A DNA stretch of 64,000 nt from Bacteroidia bacterium (GCA_020635905.1 JACJYV010000008.1:434001-498000), one strand, 5' to 3'; numbered from the stretch's first letter, positions 42,102-51,651 are shown. A program made the numbers and translations. Notes: generated from the sequence alone by a model not told the origin.

Positions 42102-43757
42102 GTGAATCAAAAACACCCATATCTGATGTCTCAACTTCTGGCATCTAAAAGCGAAGCGGTCTTTCCCTTATTTGCCCTGGGGTTGCAAATGGCTTTGTAT
42201 TGGATATTTTGGGCGGATTTTATGCCTTACCCAGCCGAAGATGCGGCCATGCTGATCCGTTATGCCCTGCATTGGGCGGCGGGGCAGGGAATTGTCTGGA
42301 ATGTGGGTGAGGCGCCTGTTGACGGGGCAACGGATTTTCTGTTTCTGGCCTTTGTGGCAGGAGGAATCAGGTTGGGGATCGGGCACATGTGGGTGGTTTG
42401 GATTTTGGGTGGAATTGCACATCTGGGGAGCATTTTCCTTGTTTACCGCATGCTGGTTCGTTTTTTCAGGGTGGGAAAATGGCTGGCTTTTGTGGCAGCG
42501 ACCGCTTTTGCGCTGGGCAATGGCAGTGGTTATCTTGAAATTGGATTTGGGACCACCTTTTTTGCCTTCTGGGTGCTGTTGAGCCTGAATCAGGCGTTGG
42601 TATTGCTGCACCAGCCAGTCCCTGGCTGGAAGGCTTCCCTGGCCTTTGCCTTCGCCTGTCTGGCCATGGGCCTGACCCGTCCTGAGGGGGTGTTCATGGC
42701 TGTGTTCATGCTGGCAGGGATCCTGACAGCCAAAGGCTGGCAACCAAATAAAAAAGTGTTTCTGACATTTGCAGGCGTGTTTTTAGGCTTGGGTGGGATG
42801 TATATCCTGTGGCGCTGGCAATATTTTGGACATATTTTACCCAATCCCTTTACCAAAAAATCGGGAGGAACATTGCACATAGAAAGCCTGAAAAATGCGG
42901 TCAAAGAAGTGATTCACCAGGGAATTTTCTTTCTGCTGCCTCTGATCTGGGCAGTTGGCAGGCAAATTTTAACCCAACTCAGCGGAAAATTCAAACCAGA
43001 TTTCAAGGCAGGCGAACTTTGGTTCGCCCTGAATCCTGTGCTGGGTTTCACCCTCATTTGGGTGCTGATAAAGGACGAAATGAATATCCTGGGTCGCTTT
43101 CAATACCCCTTGTTTTGTATTCTGAGTGTGGTTTGGGCATTTTTCATGCCTGATATGTTGCGTACCGCACGCATCAGCACACGCCTGCCCCAGGTTCACT
43201 CCTGGGTTTTGCCCCTGTTGATGCTGATCCTCAGCATAATTGCCCCTTTTATCAAAGGTGAACTGGGCTCAGCATCCGGCCATCCCCGCGACGGCCGCTT
43301 CGCGGTCGCCCGCTTGCTGGCTCCCTACCAGGAGCAGGGCTACACCCTGGCCACCACGGAGGCGGGCATTCTGCCCTTGTACTCTGGCTGGCGTACCCTC
43401 GACACCTGGGGCCTCAACGATCCCCGCATCGTGGCCGAAGGCGGCCTTACAGAAGCCTACCTGTCCGAACGGAACCCCCAAGTCATCCTGGTCCACGACT
43501 GGCGCCCGCCGTGGGAGCCCCCCTCACCTCCCACCGACGACTGGGACCGCATGTGCCAAACCCTGCATGCCTTCGCCCTGGACCACGATTACCACCTGGC
43601 GGCTTGCTATGGTGCCAAGCCAGATAATGTGCATTATTATTATGTACAGCGGGGATTTGCGGATGAGGAGGCGATTTTGGAGGGGATTCGGGAGGTGGAG
43701 TATGAGTGGGCCGGGGAAGGTGGACTGGCGCGGGATTTTAGGCGGGGTGGGGAATGA
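42102..43757 (+). CDS. GT-C-type membrane glycosyltransferase-like protein
   Basis: 551 residues, about eleven membrane helices. The first outer loop has YPAEDAAMLIRYALHWAAGQ then GIVWNVGEAPVDG, the pattern of arabinofuranosyl/mannosyl transferases of the GT-C fold, with acidic residues expected at the active site. The C-terminal 150 residues are soluble and include DTWGLNDPRI. It probably moves a sugar from a polyprenyl carrier to a surface polymer. GTG 42102 is used; ATG at 42126 is a good alternative. It follows the ligase by 61 bp of TTAGAT microrepeats. Confidence 0.75.
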   Translation: MNQKHPYLMSQLLASKSEAVFPLFALGLQMALYWIFWADFMPYPAEDAAMLIRYALHWAAGQGIVWNVGEAPVDGATDFLFLAFVAGGIRLGIGHMWVVWILGGIAHLGSIFLVYRMLVRFFRVGKWLAFVAATAFALGNGSGYLEIGFGTTFFAFWVLLSLNQALVLLHQPVPGWKASLAFAFACLAMGLTRPEGVFMAVFMLAGILTAKGWQPNKKVFLTFAGVFLGLGGMYILWRWQYFGHILPNPFTKKSGGTLHIESLKNAVKEVIHQGIFFLLPLIWAVGRQILTQLSGKFKPDFKAGELWFALNPVLGFTLIWVLIKDEMNILGRFQYPLFCILSVVWAFFMPDMLRTARISTRLPQVHSWVLPLLMLILSIIAPFIKGELGSASGHPRDGRFAVARLLAPYQEQGYTLATTEAGILPLYSGWRTLDTWGLNDPRIVAEGGLTEAYLSERNPQVILVHDWRPPWEPPSPPTDDWDRMCQTLHAFALDHDYHLAACYGAKPDNVHYYYVQRGFADEEAILEGIREVEYEWAGEGGLARDFRRGGE

Positions 43758-43759
43758 GG

Positions 43760-43788
43760 AAGTCCGGAAACCGTGAGGTTCCGGACTT
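43760..43788. terminator. Strong hairpin between convergent genes
   Basis: AAGTCCGGAA/TTCCGGACTT, a perfect 10-bp stem with a loop that can add CC/GG pairs. No immediate T run follows, so it may act as a bidirectional barrier or RNA 3-prime end. Confidence 0.55.
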
Positions 43789-43815
43789 CAGGGAGGGGGA
43801 TTTTTGGGGGAAGGG

Positions 43816-44490
43816 TTATTCTTTGGTATCTTCCTTTTCAGTGTAATATTTCCCCTTAATGGAAATTTCACGCTCAAGTTGACCCGTTGGACCGTAAATC
43901 CTTATTGGGCTTTCATAACTCCCTTTCCAATCCACAGTAAAGGTTTTTCGTTTGATTTTGGAATTTCCCGGGTGGTAAAAAGTCACCTGTTGCAGTTTGC
44001 CACCATTTTGATGCAGGACGTCCTTAATCAGAAATCCTTCCTCATTGTAGAAAGAGTGCTCTTCAATGGCTTCATCAGAACCCATGAACTTAACCTGCTC
44101 CTTGATTTTTCCCGTGGTCAGATGGTAAAAAGTCCATGCGCCAACTTTTTTTCCGTAGAAATATTGCCCACGGGAGAGCAGATGGCCAGAAAATACATTC
44201 CTTTTTACGAAATCTCCGTGGAGGTTTCCGTTGAGATAACGTGCCTCAACCACGATGCCGGTGGAAAGATCTTTTGAATAGTAGCCTCCGTGCAGTTTCC
44301 CTTTACGCATTTCCTTGCGGATGATCATGGTCGAGACAGAATCAATTATCAAGGTAATTGAATCATCGGGTGAGGTTCCTTCGGAAATTCGAGCTTCGCT
44401 GAAGCTGGTTGGTGGCTCTCCAGCCCAGGCGAATGCCTGGGAGGAAAGACAGGAGAGAATGAGCAAGTGGAAAAAGTAAAGATTTTTCAT
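43816..44490 (-). CDS. Secreted MORN-like repeat protein
   Basis: 224 residues from the ATG at 44490, which starts a signal peptide (FFHLLILSCLSSQAFA). The mature part carries several MORN/YwqK-like units: KGKLHGGYYSKD, LNGNLHGDFVKRN, YFYGKKVGAWTFYH, each with Tyr/Phe and Gly at fixed places. Such repeats in Bacteroidota are structural or of unknown function. It lies 26 bp downstream of the lipoprotein gene, probably in the same transcript. Confidence 0.7.
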   Translation of the reverse strand: MKNLYFFHLLILSCLSSQAFAWAGEPPTSFSEARISEGTSPDDSITLIIDSVSTMIIRKEMRKGKLHGGYYSKDLSTGIVVEARYLNGNLHGDFVKRNVFSGHLLSRGQYFYGKKVGAWTFYHLTTGKIKEQVKFMGSDEAIEEHSFYNEEGFLIKDVLHQNGGKLQQVTFYHPGNSKIKRKTFTVDWKGSYESPIRIYGPTGQLEREISIKGKYYTEKEDTKE

Positions 44491-44516
44491 TGGTTTGGGG
44501 TTTTGATTGTGGATGA

Positions 44517-45098
44517 TCAGCAGCACTCCCGGGATGAAGTGTGGTAGAACGGCTTTGTAAAGACAGTAATGGGAATTCCATTTTGGAGGATTTTGAGAGC
44601 AATCATGCATTTCTTTTTGATTGTCATATCTTCTGATAAGTAGGTCAGGGTAAATTTGGTAGTAGGGCTAAAATGGGTTACGCTCCAATTTGGGCTACTA
44701 AGGTCAGGGCTCCCATTTGAGTTCAAAGGTGGAGTGGAGGTCGATTGGCCTGCCCAGAAATAGCAGTCGCTTATTACCAGTTGATTTACATCCCAAATCA
44801 CAGTAACCTTAGGGAGGTTAGAATTAGTGTAAGTGCCAAACCAGACTTGGTACGGACCATAGGTAATCACTTGGCCAGTTCCAGGATGGAAGACATGAAT
44901 TCTTTGGTGAACAGAATCCAGCAAACAGATTTTTTCTGGTTCATGAACTAAACCTGGGTTGCCATTTCCCTTTGGAGTTTCCGAAATGACAGACACTTCC
45001 CATTTTCCAAATTCAGTAATTGGATCGTCCTGTTCAGGTTTGCAGGCTACAAGCAGCATGGCTGCGAGCACTGCGTGTAAAATTCTTTTGTTTTTCAT
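44517..45098 (-). CDS. Hypothetical lipoprotein
   Basis: 193 residues from the ATG at 45098; signal with lipobox LAAMLLVAC then KPEQDD. The body is beta-rich (GKWEVSVISET, CLLDSVHQRIHVF, PKVTVIWDVNQLVISDCYFW) and ends in two cysteines (SRECC). It may be a lipocalin-like fold judging from the opening GKWEV, but I cannot assign it. Upstream, divergent, is the sRNA candidate. Confidence 0.6.
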   Translation of the reverse strand: MKNKRILHAVLAAMLLVACKPEQDDPITEFGKWEVSVISETPKGNGNPGLVHEPEKICLLDSVHQRIHVFHPGTGQVITYGPYQVWFGTYTNSNLPKVTVIWDVNQLVISDCYFWAGQSTSTPPLNSNGSPDLSSPNWSVTHFSPTTKFTLTYLSEDMTIKKKCMIALKILQNGIPITVFTKPFYHTSSRECC

Positions 45099-45138
45099 TC
45101 GTTTGACATTATTGATGATCAAAAAAGTTGACCAGCAA

Positions 45139-45169
45139 TTGCCAAACCCCTGAAAATTTTGTATTTTTG
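45139..45169 (+). promoter_or_regulatory. Promoter of the sRNA candidate
   Basis: TTG at 45139-45141 and TATTTTTG at 45162-45169, 20 bp apart: a full Bacteroidota-type -33/-7 pair (TTG-N19/21-TAnnTTTG) on the plus strand. Confidence 0.6.
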
Positions 45170-45173
45170 TGAC

Positions 45174-45271
45174 TATAAAACACAAAAACAGGGTCTGGCA
45201 AAAGCCAGGCAAATCGTTCGCACGATACTGTTACAGACCTTGAGGGGTAGGATCCTTAAGGTCTTTTTTTT
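45174..45271 (+). ncRNA. Candidate small RNA of about 98 nt
   Basis: Predicted start about 5 nt after the -7 box, end at a T8 tract. Hairpins: CTGGC/GCCAG with an AAAA loop at 45195-45208, ATCGT/ACGAT with a TCGC loop at 45212-45225, and an enclosing GGTCTG (45192-45197)/CAGACC (45234-45239). CAGACC shares bases with the left arm of the terminator, so two folds exclude one another. There is no open frame and no downstream plus-strand gene for 4.8 kb. The remaining gap to 45531 is AT-rich with no other feature. Confidence 0.5.
45236..45271 (+). terminator. Rho-independent terminator of the sRNA candidate
   Basis: GACCTTGAGG/CCTTAAGGTC, a 10-bp stem with one G-T pair and an 8-nt loop, followed by eight T. 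It works only on the plus strand, since no T run exists on the other side. Confidence 0.85.
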
Positions 45272-45531
45272 GACCTTTTGAACCCCAGTAGGATCCCCTT
45301 AGGATTGTAAAATCTCAGGAAAGAACTCGAAAATCTGGATTGTACCAAACTCGTAATACAAATATAGCCAAAGGGAATTTATTTTCCAAGCAGGGATGGA
45401 AATATGCTACGTTTTTTTTAAAAAAATGAGCGGTATTTCGCAAATACTAAACAAAAATAAGATAATCGACTATTTTTTTTTGAAAATAAATCATGATAAC
45501 ATGCTTAAGTGTTTCATAAAACAGGAGCTTT

Positions 45532-46380
45532 TCATAAATACCTCTTCTTAAACTCCCTCCTCTTCCTTGCTGAAACAACCACTTTATCCCCATTTACCAT
45601 TGTAAGTTCGTAGGTATTGTCTTTCACCTCTCCTTTCAGCACATGAACCAGATTAACAATGGAGCCACTGTTGGGCATAAAGAAGGTTATCTGGGGTAGT
45701 TTTTTTGCTAAATCAACCATGCCTTCATTATGAGAAACCTGGGCTACCACCCCTTTTTGCAGGTCGTTATACCATATAATATTGGGTGCATTCTTTTTAG
45801 ATTCCACGTGAATGATGCAATCCAGGGGGATGATGATGATCCTTTTACCCACAAATTTGAGCAGTTCATTTCGCACAACGACATCTCCCTTGAATTCTTC
45901 CCCGTCCTCAGATTCGCTGCCTGCTTTCTCTTCAGGCAATTCCCCTTCCTCGTCCTCCATTTTCTCCAAAAATTTGTCTATTTCCTTTTTCAGAAGGTCA
46001 AATTCAAGGGGTTTTTCGAGGTAACCAATGCCATAGCCCTGAGCAGCCTGAATTGCATAATCCAGAAATTTCAGTGGAACCTGACTTCCATGCCCACTTA
46101 GAGAATCAGAAAGATAGGCTGAAATAAAGATCAGGTAAAAATCAATATTGGGGCTGAGCGCTTCCAGAATTTCAAAGCTGAGCTCGTCACCCAATCTGAT
46201 GTCCATTAAGACAAGGTCAGGTTGGGTGTCTCTGATCCCCTCAATTCCTTCCTTTACGTTCTCGGCCAGGCCCAGAATCTCTATCTCATACGGGAGAGCT
46301 GCCAACCATCCTTTAAGGGCCTCCTGCCCGTTTTCTTCATCTTCCACGATGAAGCAGCGGATTTTTTTTTTATGCTTCAT
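45532..46380 (-). CDS. LytTR-family response regulator
   Basis: 282 residues. Receiver domain 1-125 with acidic pair VEDE, phospho-acceptor Asp in DLVLMDIRLGDE (about residue 57) and switch Lys in YLEKPLEF. An acidic linker (about 140-165) leads to a LytTR DNA-binding domain (KRIIIIPLDCIIHVES, MVNGDKVVVSARKRREFKK). It is the last gene of the kinase operon, 2 bp after the REC-only regulator, to which its receiver is nearly identical. Confidence 0.92.
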   Translation of the reverse strand: MKHKKKIRCFIVEDEENGQEALKGWLAALPYEIEILGLAENVKEGIEGIRDTQPDLVLMDIRLGDELSFEILEALSPNIDFYLIFISAYLSDSLSGHGSQVPLKFLDYAIQAAQGYGIGYLEKPLEFDLLKKEIDKFLEKMEDEEGELPEEKAGSESEDGEEFKGDVVVRNELLKFVGKRIIIIPLDCIIHVESKKNAPNIIWYNDLQKGVVAQVSHNEGMVDLAKKLPQITFFMPNSGSIVNLVHVLKGEVKDNTYELTMVNGDKVVVSARKRREFKKRYL

Positions 46381-46382
46381 TA

Positions 46383-46865
46383 TTATTTTGGGTTTAAATC
46401 ATCATCATTGACATCTTCGGGCAATACATCATCCTCTTCCCTTAACTTTCTCAAAAATTTATCAATTTCTATTTTGAATGATTCAAATTCCAGAGGTTTT
46501 TCAAGGTACCCAATCCCATAGCCCTGAGCCGCCTGGGCCGCATAATCCCGAAATTTCAACGGAACCTGGCTTCCCTGTCCATTCAGCGAATCAGAAAGAT
46601 AGGCTGAAATGAAGATCAGGTAAAAGTCGATGTTGGGGCTAAGCGTTTCCAGAATTTCAAAGCTGAGTTCGTCGCCCAGTCTGATGTCCATAAAAACAAG
46701 GTCAGGTTGGGTGCCCCTTATCCCTTCAATTCCTTCCTTTACGTTCTCGGCCAGGCCCAGAATCTCAGTTTCATAAGGCAAAGCCTTCAACCAGCCTCTT
46801 AGAGCCTTCTGCCCGTTTAGTTCATCTTCTACGATGAAGCAGCGGATTTTTTTTGTTTGTTTCAT
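46383..46865 (-). CDS. Receiver-only response regulator, tandem duplicate
   Basis: 160 residues. The receiver matches that of the next gene almost residue for residue (same DIRLGDELSFEILE segment with the phospho-acceptor Asp) but the protein ends after an acidic linker, with no LytTR domain. It starts inside the kinase stop (ATGA overlap of 4 bases). Such a copy could compete for phosphate or dimerise with the full regulator. DNA identity between the two genes shows a recent duplication. Confidence 0.92.
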   Translation of the reverse strand: MKQTKKIRCFIVEDELNGQKALRGWLKALPYETEILGLAENVKEGIEGIRGTQPDLVFMDIRLGDELSFEILETLSPNIDFYLIFISAYLSDSLNGQGSQVPLKFRDYAAQAAQGYGIGYLEKPLEFESFKIEIDKFLRKLREEDDVLPEDVNDDDLNPK

Positions 46866-49800
46866 GACTTGGATAGGTTATATGTTTTGGGAAAATAAAT
46901 AATCACAGTCGTGCCCAGGGATTTTCCCCTTGGGTCTTTTTTGTCGATGATTTCAGGGTTAATATTCGCTCCCGTAAGACGGTTGAGCATACTCAGACGC
47001 TCTTCGGCCAGTCCCATGCCATGGGTTCCACCTTCCCCTTTTACTTTTCTACCTGTGCCATCGTCGTCAATCGTGCATTTCAGCATGTCACCAAATTCCT
47101 CGAAGAGGACGGTAACTGTTCCTCCCTCTTTGCGAGAAGAAATGCCATGCTTGATGGCATTTTCCACATAGATCTGGATGATCATGGGCGGCACGGACCA
47201 GGGATATTTTCCTGCCTGGGTGGTATCTATTCTGTATTTTATTTTCTCGCCAAAGCGAAGGATTTCCATTTTCAGGTATAGTTCAAGGTATTCGATTTCA
47301 GTTTCAAGTGGAATCACCACCTCTTCGGAAAGGACCATGGAGAGCTTAATCATCTTAGAAAGTTTTGCCAGGCTGTCAGCGGCTTTGATTTTTTCTTCGT
47401 TGAGAACGATGCCCTGGAGCGAGTAAAGCGCATTTTTGGTAAAATGGGCATCCAGGCGTCCACCCAGAGCCTTAAATTTGCTGTCAGCGAGTAGGCGTTC
47501 CAGTTCCATTTTTCGGTTTTCCAGTTCCGCTGATTCTGCCCTTTTCTCGGCAAGCTGCCGGGCCAGTTCCTGCTCTTTTTTTTGTTGTCTGACTTTCACT
47601 TGCCTCACCACAATGGCACCTCCCAATCCCAAAGCGGCAAAAATTGCGAAGATCTGGAAAAGCAGATTTTGATAAAAAATAGGATTTACCTTCAGTTTTA
47701 TTCTTTCAAAAGTTTCATCCAGTGCAAGGGCTGGCCCGTTGCCGCCTCGATTGGCAAAAGCTCTGATGGCAAAGGAATATTTCCCGCTGGCCAGATTTAC
47801 GTACATTTCTTTGGGTTCTGTGGAGCAAACAGGCTGTGGTTCCTGCCCTTTTAGTTGGTATTGGTAATATACTTTATCAGGGGTTCTGTAATTGATGGCC
47901 TGGAAACTGAAGGAAATATTATTCTGGTCATGGGGAAGTTTAATGATACTTTTGGGATCAGGAAAAGAAATTGAATAGCTGCTTTTTTCGCTTTGGCCTA
48001 ATACCTGCGCGGACTTAATCAAAACGGGGACTTTAGGATGGGAGTCATATTCAATTTCCCGCGGGTCAAAATCGTTTATTCCTTCCTGCCCCCCAAAAAC
48101 CAGATTCCCATTGGCTCTGAGCAGGGCCGCTCCTCCTGCAAATTCTCCTGGCTGTAATCCATCGTATTGGTCAAAATTCACCACTTCCAGACTATCCCTT
48201 TCATCAAAGGACAAACGGGTAAGTCCCAGGTCTGAGGCAGCCCAGACATTTCCTTCATTGTCCTTTAAAAGGGACTTGATTTCGTTGGAAAGCAAACCTT
48301 GTATTTCTTTGGAGATCAGGCTGGATGCGAATTGGGTTCCGTTATAATACAACCTGAGCAATCCTATGCCTGAAATTCCAACCAGATAATTATCAGGCAT
48401 TCTTTCCACCATGCAATTGACCGCCCAACTGCCCGGCGTTCCAGGTTCTGGTCCAATGATGAACCGTTTGAATCCCTTCCCATTATCTCTCAGATGGTGC
48501 AATCCCCCTTGCCGGGTCATTACCCAGATTCTGCCTTTTGAATCCTGATATATTCCGTTCACATTTCCATTCAGAAGAGCATCCTTATCCTCTAAATCGG
48601 GGGAATATGGTTTGGTGATTTTTCGAGTGTTGGCATCCATGATAAATATGCCATTTCCCTTGGTCCCAATCCAGAGGTTTCCAGTTTCTGCATCCTCTTG
48701 CAGTACTGTGGGGTAGTATTCGTGACCTTTTCCTAGTATTACTTCTTGGGAAAATTGTCTGGAACGTGGATCGAAACATATCAAGCTTCCACCTTTGTCA
48801 CCTGTTCCAACCCAAAAACACCCATTTCTGCATCCTTCACCACTTAACAAGGGCCTTAACCCTCCTTCCAAATTTTTACAGGGACTAACTTCGCCGAATA
48901 AGTGATCCTTCCTGATGTCCTGAAGCCCATCTTGGCGTACAAGCCATAACGACTCCTGATCATCCTCAAGAACTCCAACTACATCCCTTAGCTCCAGAAC
49001 GGGGTTGCAATCAGCAAAATGGGTGAAATTGAATGCTGCCTTTTGGTAATCAAAAGTTACGACCCCCTCGTTGGTAGTAATCCAGATCAGTCCGTCTGGC
49101 GCCTGGTAAAGGTCAGTAATCTTATTGCCAGGCAATGAATTGGGGTTGCAGGGATCATTTTTCAGAATAATTTCCTGCTGAAAATCCTTCCCGTAAAAAT
49201 AATGAATGCCATTTTCCTGGGTTCCTACCCAAATACTTCCCTCAGAATCAACCAAAAGCGAAGAAATTGCTTCTCCTTCCAATATCGTGGGTATTGACTC
49301 GTAAGTTTCCCCTGACTTGCTGAATCTGATTAACCCATTTTCTGTTCCAATCAGAATTTCGCTCTGACCCGAACCTGAAATTTCTACCGCACAGGTAAAC
49401 TCTGGACACTTTTTTTCTTTCCCAATTGGAAGTAATTTCTGGTCATTTAGCAAAAAAAAGCCATTATCCGCGCCAAGCAGGAGTTGTTTTTGGGAAAGTG
49501 GGAAGAGGCTATTCAATTCTTTGATTCCATAATCAATAAAAGGAAGAGAAATGCTGTCCAAACCCTCCATATCCATCTGGTACAAAACAGAATTTCCTAT
49601 GTAGAGATTCAAATGAGTGGGATTTGAGGCAATCTGGGAAATGCTTTCGGGAAGTTTGGGGTGCCCGTAAGTGAGATTTGCAGGGGATTGAATCGTGCCC
49701 CATTGGCCGGGAAAGACAAACCAAAGTTTCCCAGATTCAGGGCTGGAAAGTCGGGAGGGCAGTTTATCGCTTACAATTCTGGCTTCATCCCCATCAAACC

Positions 49801-50017
49801 AGCCCACCCCTTCCCTGGCCTGAAACCAGATCACCCCCATTTCATCCGTTGCAATTTTCTGGATGTTGTAGGGGGCAAGCTTTGATAAATACAGTCGATC
49901 GAAGGAGAAAAAGCCATTGCTTTTATAATTTTGGCAAAAAACAATATTGGCATAGGCTATTAATGCCCCAAAAAGACAAAAACCAATAGTAATTTTTGCT
50001 AAACTGTTTTCGGACAA
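46862..50017 (-). CDS. Sensor histidine kinase with two-component beta-propeller (LytS-type kinase domain)
   Basis: 1051 residues. Signal or anchor at the N-terminus, then about fourteen propeller repeats (SEGSIWVGTQENGIHYF, DGLIWITTNEGV, TGNLWIGTKGNGIFIMD), a Y_Y_Y-like domain (VYYQYQLKGQEP), a membrane helix at about 780-800, a coiled coil and a kinase domain. The His box reads LDAHFTKNALYSLQ where LytS kinases have NPHFLFNSL; the His is kept. HATPase follows (IYVENAIKHGIS, GTHGMGLAEERL). It probably senses an extracellular polymer or stress and signals to the two downstream regulators. Confidence 0.92.
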   Translation of the reverse strand: MSENSLAKITIGFCLFGALIAYANIVFCQNYKSNGFFSFDRLYLSKLAPYNIQKIATDEMGVIWFQAREGVGWFDGDEARIVSDKLPSRLSSPESGKLWFVFPGQWGTIQSPANLTYGHPKLPESISQIASNPTHLNLYIGNSVLYQMDMEGLDSISLPFIDYGIKELNSLFPLSQKQLLLGADNGFFLLNDQKLLPIGKEKKCPEFTCAVEISGSGQSEILIGTENGLIRFSKSGETYESIPTILEGEAISSLLVDSEGSIWVGTQENGIHYFYGKDFQQEIILKNDPCNPNSLPGNKITDLYQAPDGLIWITTNEGVVTFDYQKAAFNFTHFADCNPVLELRDVVGVLEDDQESLWLVRQDGLQDIRKDHLFGEVSPCKNLEGGLRPLLSGEGCRNGCFWVGTGDKGGSLICFDPRSRQFSQEVILGKGHEYYPTVLQEDAETGNLWIGTKGNGIFIMDANTRKITKPYSPDLEDKDALLNGNVNGIYQDSKGRIWVMTRQGGLHHLRDNGKGFKRFIIGPEPGTPGSWAVNCMVERMPDNYLVGISGIGLLRLYYNGTQFASSLISKEIQGLLSNEIKSLLKDNEGNVWAASDLGLTRLSFDERDSLEVVNFDQYDGLQPGEFAGGAALLRANGNLVFGGQEGINDFDPREIEYDSHPKVPVLIKSAQVLGQSEKSSYSISFPDPKSIIKLPHDQNNISFSFQAINYRTPDKVYYQYQLKGQEPQPVCSTEPKEMYVNLASGKYSFAIRAFANRGGNGPALALDETFERIKLKVNPIFYQNLLFQIFAIFAALGLGGAIVVRQVKVRQQKKEQELARQLAEKRAESAELENRKMELERLLADSKFKALGGRLDAHFTKNALYSLQGIVLNEEKIKAADSLAKLSKMIKLSMVLSEEVVIPLETEIEYLELYLKMEILRFGEKIKYRIDTTQAGKYPWSVPPMIIQIYVENAIKHGISSRKEGGTVTVLFEEFGDMLKCTIDDDGTGRKVKGEGGTHGMGLAEERLSMLNRLTGANINPEIIDKKDPRGKSLGTTVIIYFPKTYNLSKS

Positions 50018-50105
50018 AGGAATAATTTCAAAGGTAAACTAATCTTTGCTCAAATTAATAAAGTTTTCCTTATCTTTGTTACAGTTATGCCCAAAATTAA
50101 AACAG

Positions 50106-50450
50106 ATGAGAAACAAAATAAAACGATTAATGCAGAATTTTCTCTTATGCATAGTTTTTTTCATTCTTCCGTGGTTTGGTCATTCCCAGTCAAACGCAAG
50201 TCTTTCTTCAAATAATCAGCCTCAGGGTACATTCCCCGCAGTTATTACTGATAATAACGTAGTCGTGCAAAGCTACCATTACGAAACTCATAATAAGCAA
50301 TCCTACCTTTTCATTGACATTGAACCTTCAGAATACGCAAAACTCATTCCTAATACCCCGCGTTCCTGGTCTGATGCCCAAAGGAGATGCCTACCCATGA
50401 AAGGGAAATGCGTTCAAGGCGATATTAACATTGTGATCAAACCTAAATAA
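50106..50450 (+). CDS. Small secreted cysteine-containing protein
   Basis: 114 residues from ATG 50106 (signal NFLLCIVFFILPWFGHSQ; ATG 50130 also possible). The mature part is about 85 residues with a single Cys pair in QRRCLPMKGKCVQGD, a possible disulfide loop. No family was recognised. It is divergent from the sensor kinase with an 88-bp gap and leads the DUF4221-like and CXXC genes, so it may be a target of the kinase system. Confidence 0.6.
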   Translation: MRNKIKRLMQNFLLCIVFFILPWFGHSQSNASLSSNNQPQGTFPAVITDNNVVVQSYHYETHNKQSYLFIDIEPSEYAKLIPNTPRSWSDAQRRCLPMKGKCVQGDINIVIKPK

Positions 50451-50460
50451 CCCTTTTTCC

Positions 50461-51651
50461 GTGCGGATCAGGGCTCAGTTTCATCATTTCAGTCTCCTTT
50501 TGGGGATACTTCTGGCAGGTTTTTGCTTTTCAGAGCTTACAGGTTGTAAATCTGATCCGGGTGCAAAACCTTTCCAACTCACAGAAGCTGATCAGATTTC
50601 TTTCAACTCACCTCAGGCTGCGGGGATAAAAATGCCTTATTGGGCAGGGAAGGTAGAGAAAGAAGGGGAACCCTGGTTGGCTTTTACCTTTTTGGATTCC
50701 TCTTTTATCCACTTCCAATCCCTTGTAAATAAGGATTCTGCATTTCAAATTTCCCTTAAAAAAGATAATATTTTCCCAATGACACTTGATGACCGGGGAG
50801 ATACCCTTTTTGTTTTTTCTTTAGCTCATAAAAATTTTCACGAGCAGATCCATGCGGTTAGCTGGAAGGGAGAAAAGATACGCACCATCAGCACTTTGGG
50901 CTTTTTTAATAACCCTGATCCTGACAATTCATTCATTGAATCAGAACTTGAATTTTTAGACGCCGGCCCCTTTACTCCTCTGATTTATTTCGACCAAAAG
51001 CTGTTTTTTGGCATGATCCCCTTTCTACCTCTCAATCAAAATCCAGACAAAAAGAGAACTATTTCTGCCGCCTGGGACCTGACCAAAGGGGAAATACTGA
51101 GATTCCCGATTTATCATCCTGAGGCCTATTACAAATCAGAAACCACCGTGGATTATTTATCTGTTTTTCAGATTCTGAGTGAAGGAAAACTGGTGGTCTC
51201 TTTTGCGGCCAGCCCGGAAATAATAGTTTTTGATCTTGAGAAAAATGAACTTAAAGAATATGCTGTAACCTCAGAAAACCTCTCTCTGAATTCTCCTCCA
51301 CCTCCCCTGGATTCTGACAGAGCGGGGGAAATTTTGATCAGAAACGGCTTTTGGGGCCCGATAATTTATGATCCTCATGCAGAAAATTATTATCGGGTAA
51401 TTTACAAAGCAGAGGATCTGGACTCCTATCCCCTGGGCCAGCAACCCGGGCTGGAAGAGAGAAAAAATTTCCTGATTGCAATGGACAAGGACTTTCAGAA
51501 ATTGGGAGAATTTGAAATTCCGTCAGGATTGGATTTTAACGTCGCATGGTGTGACCAGGTTGGCCTGCACATTTTCGATCCTGCCTTGTCCAGAGACAAG
51601 AATGAGTATATTTTTAGAACATTTGCCCTACAGGGACAGGAAAATGGATAG
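50461..51651 (+). CDS. DUF4221-like beta-propeller lipoprotein
   Basis: 396 residues from a GTG start 10 bp after the previous stop. Lipoprotein signal (LAGFCFSELTGC). The body has repeated short strands typical of propellers and the DUF4221-type segments FSLAHKNFHEQIHAV, LSEGKLVVSFAASPEIIVFDLE and ENYYRVIYK. DUF4221 proteins are cell-envelope lipoproteins of Bacteroidota with unknown role. Middle gene of a three-gene cassette. Confidence 0.6.
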   Translation: MRIRAQFHHFSLLLGILLAGFCFSELTGCKSDPGAKPFQLTEADQISFNSPQAAGIKMPYWAGKVEKEGEPWLAFTFLDSSFIHFQSLVNKDSAFQISLKKDNIFPMTLDDRGDTLFVFSLAHKNFHEQIHAVSWKGEKIRTISTLGFFNNPDPDNSFIESELEFLDAGPFTPLIYFDQKLFFGMIPFLPLNQNPDKKRTISAAWDLTKGEILRFPIYHPEAYYKSETTVDYLSVFQILSEGKLVVSFAASPEIIVFDLEKNELKEYAVTSENLSLNSPPPPLDSDRAGEILIRNGFWGPIIYDPHAENYYRVIYKAEDLDSYPLGQQPGLEERKNFLIAMDKDFQKLGEFEIPSGLDFNVAWCDQVGLHIFDPALSRDKNEYIFRTFALQGQENG

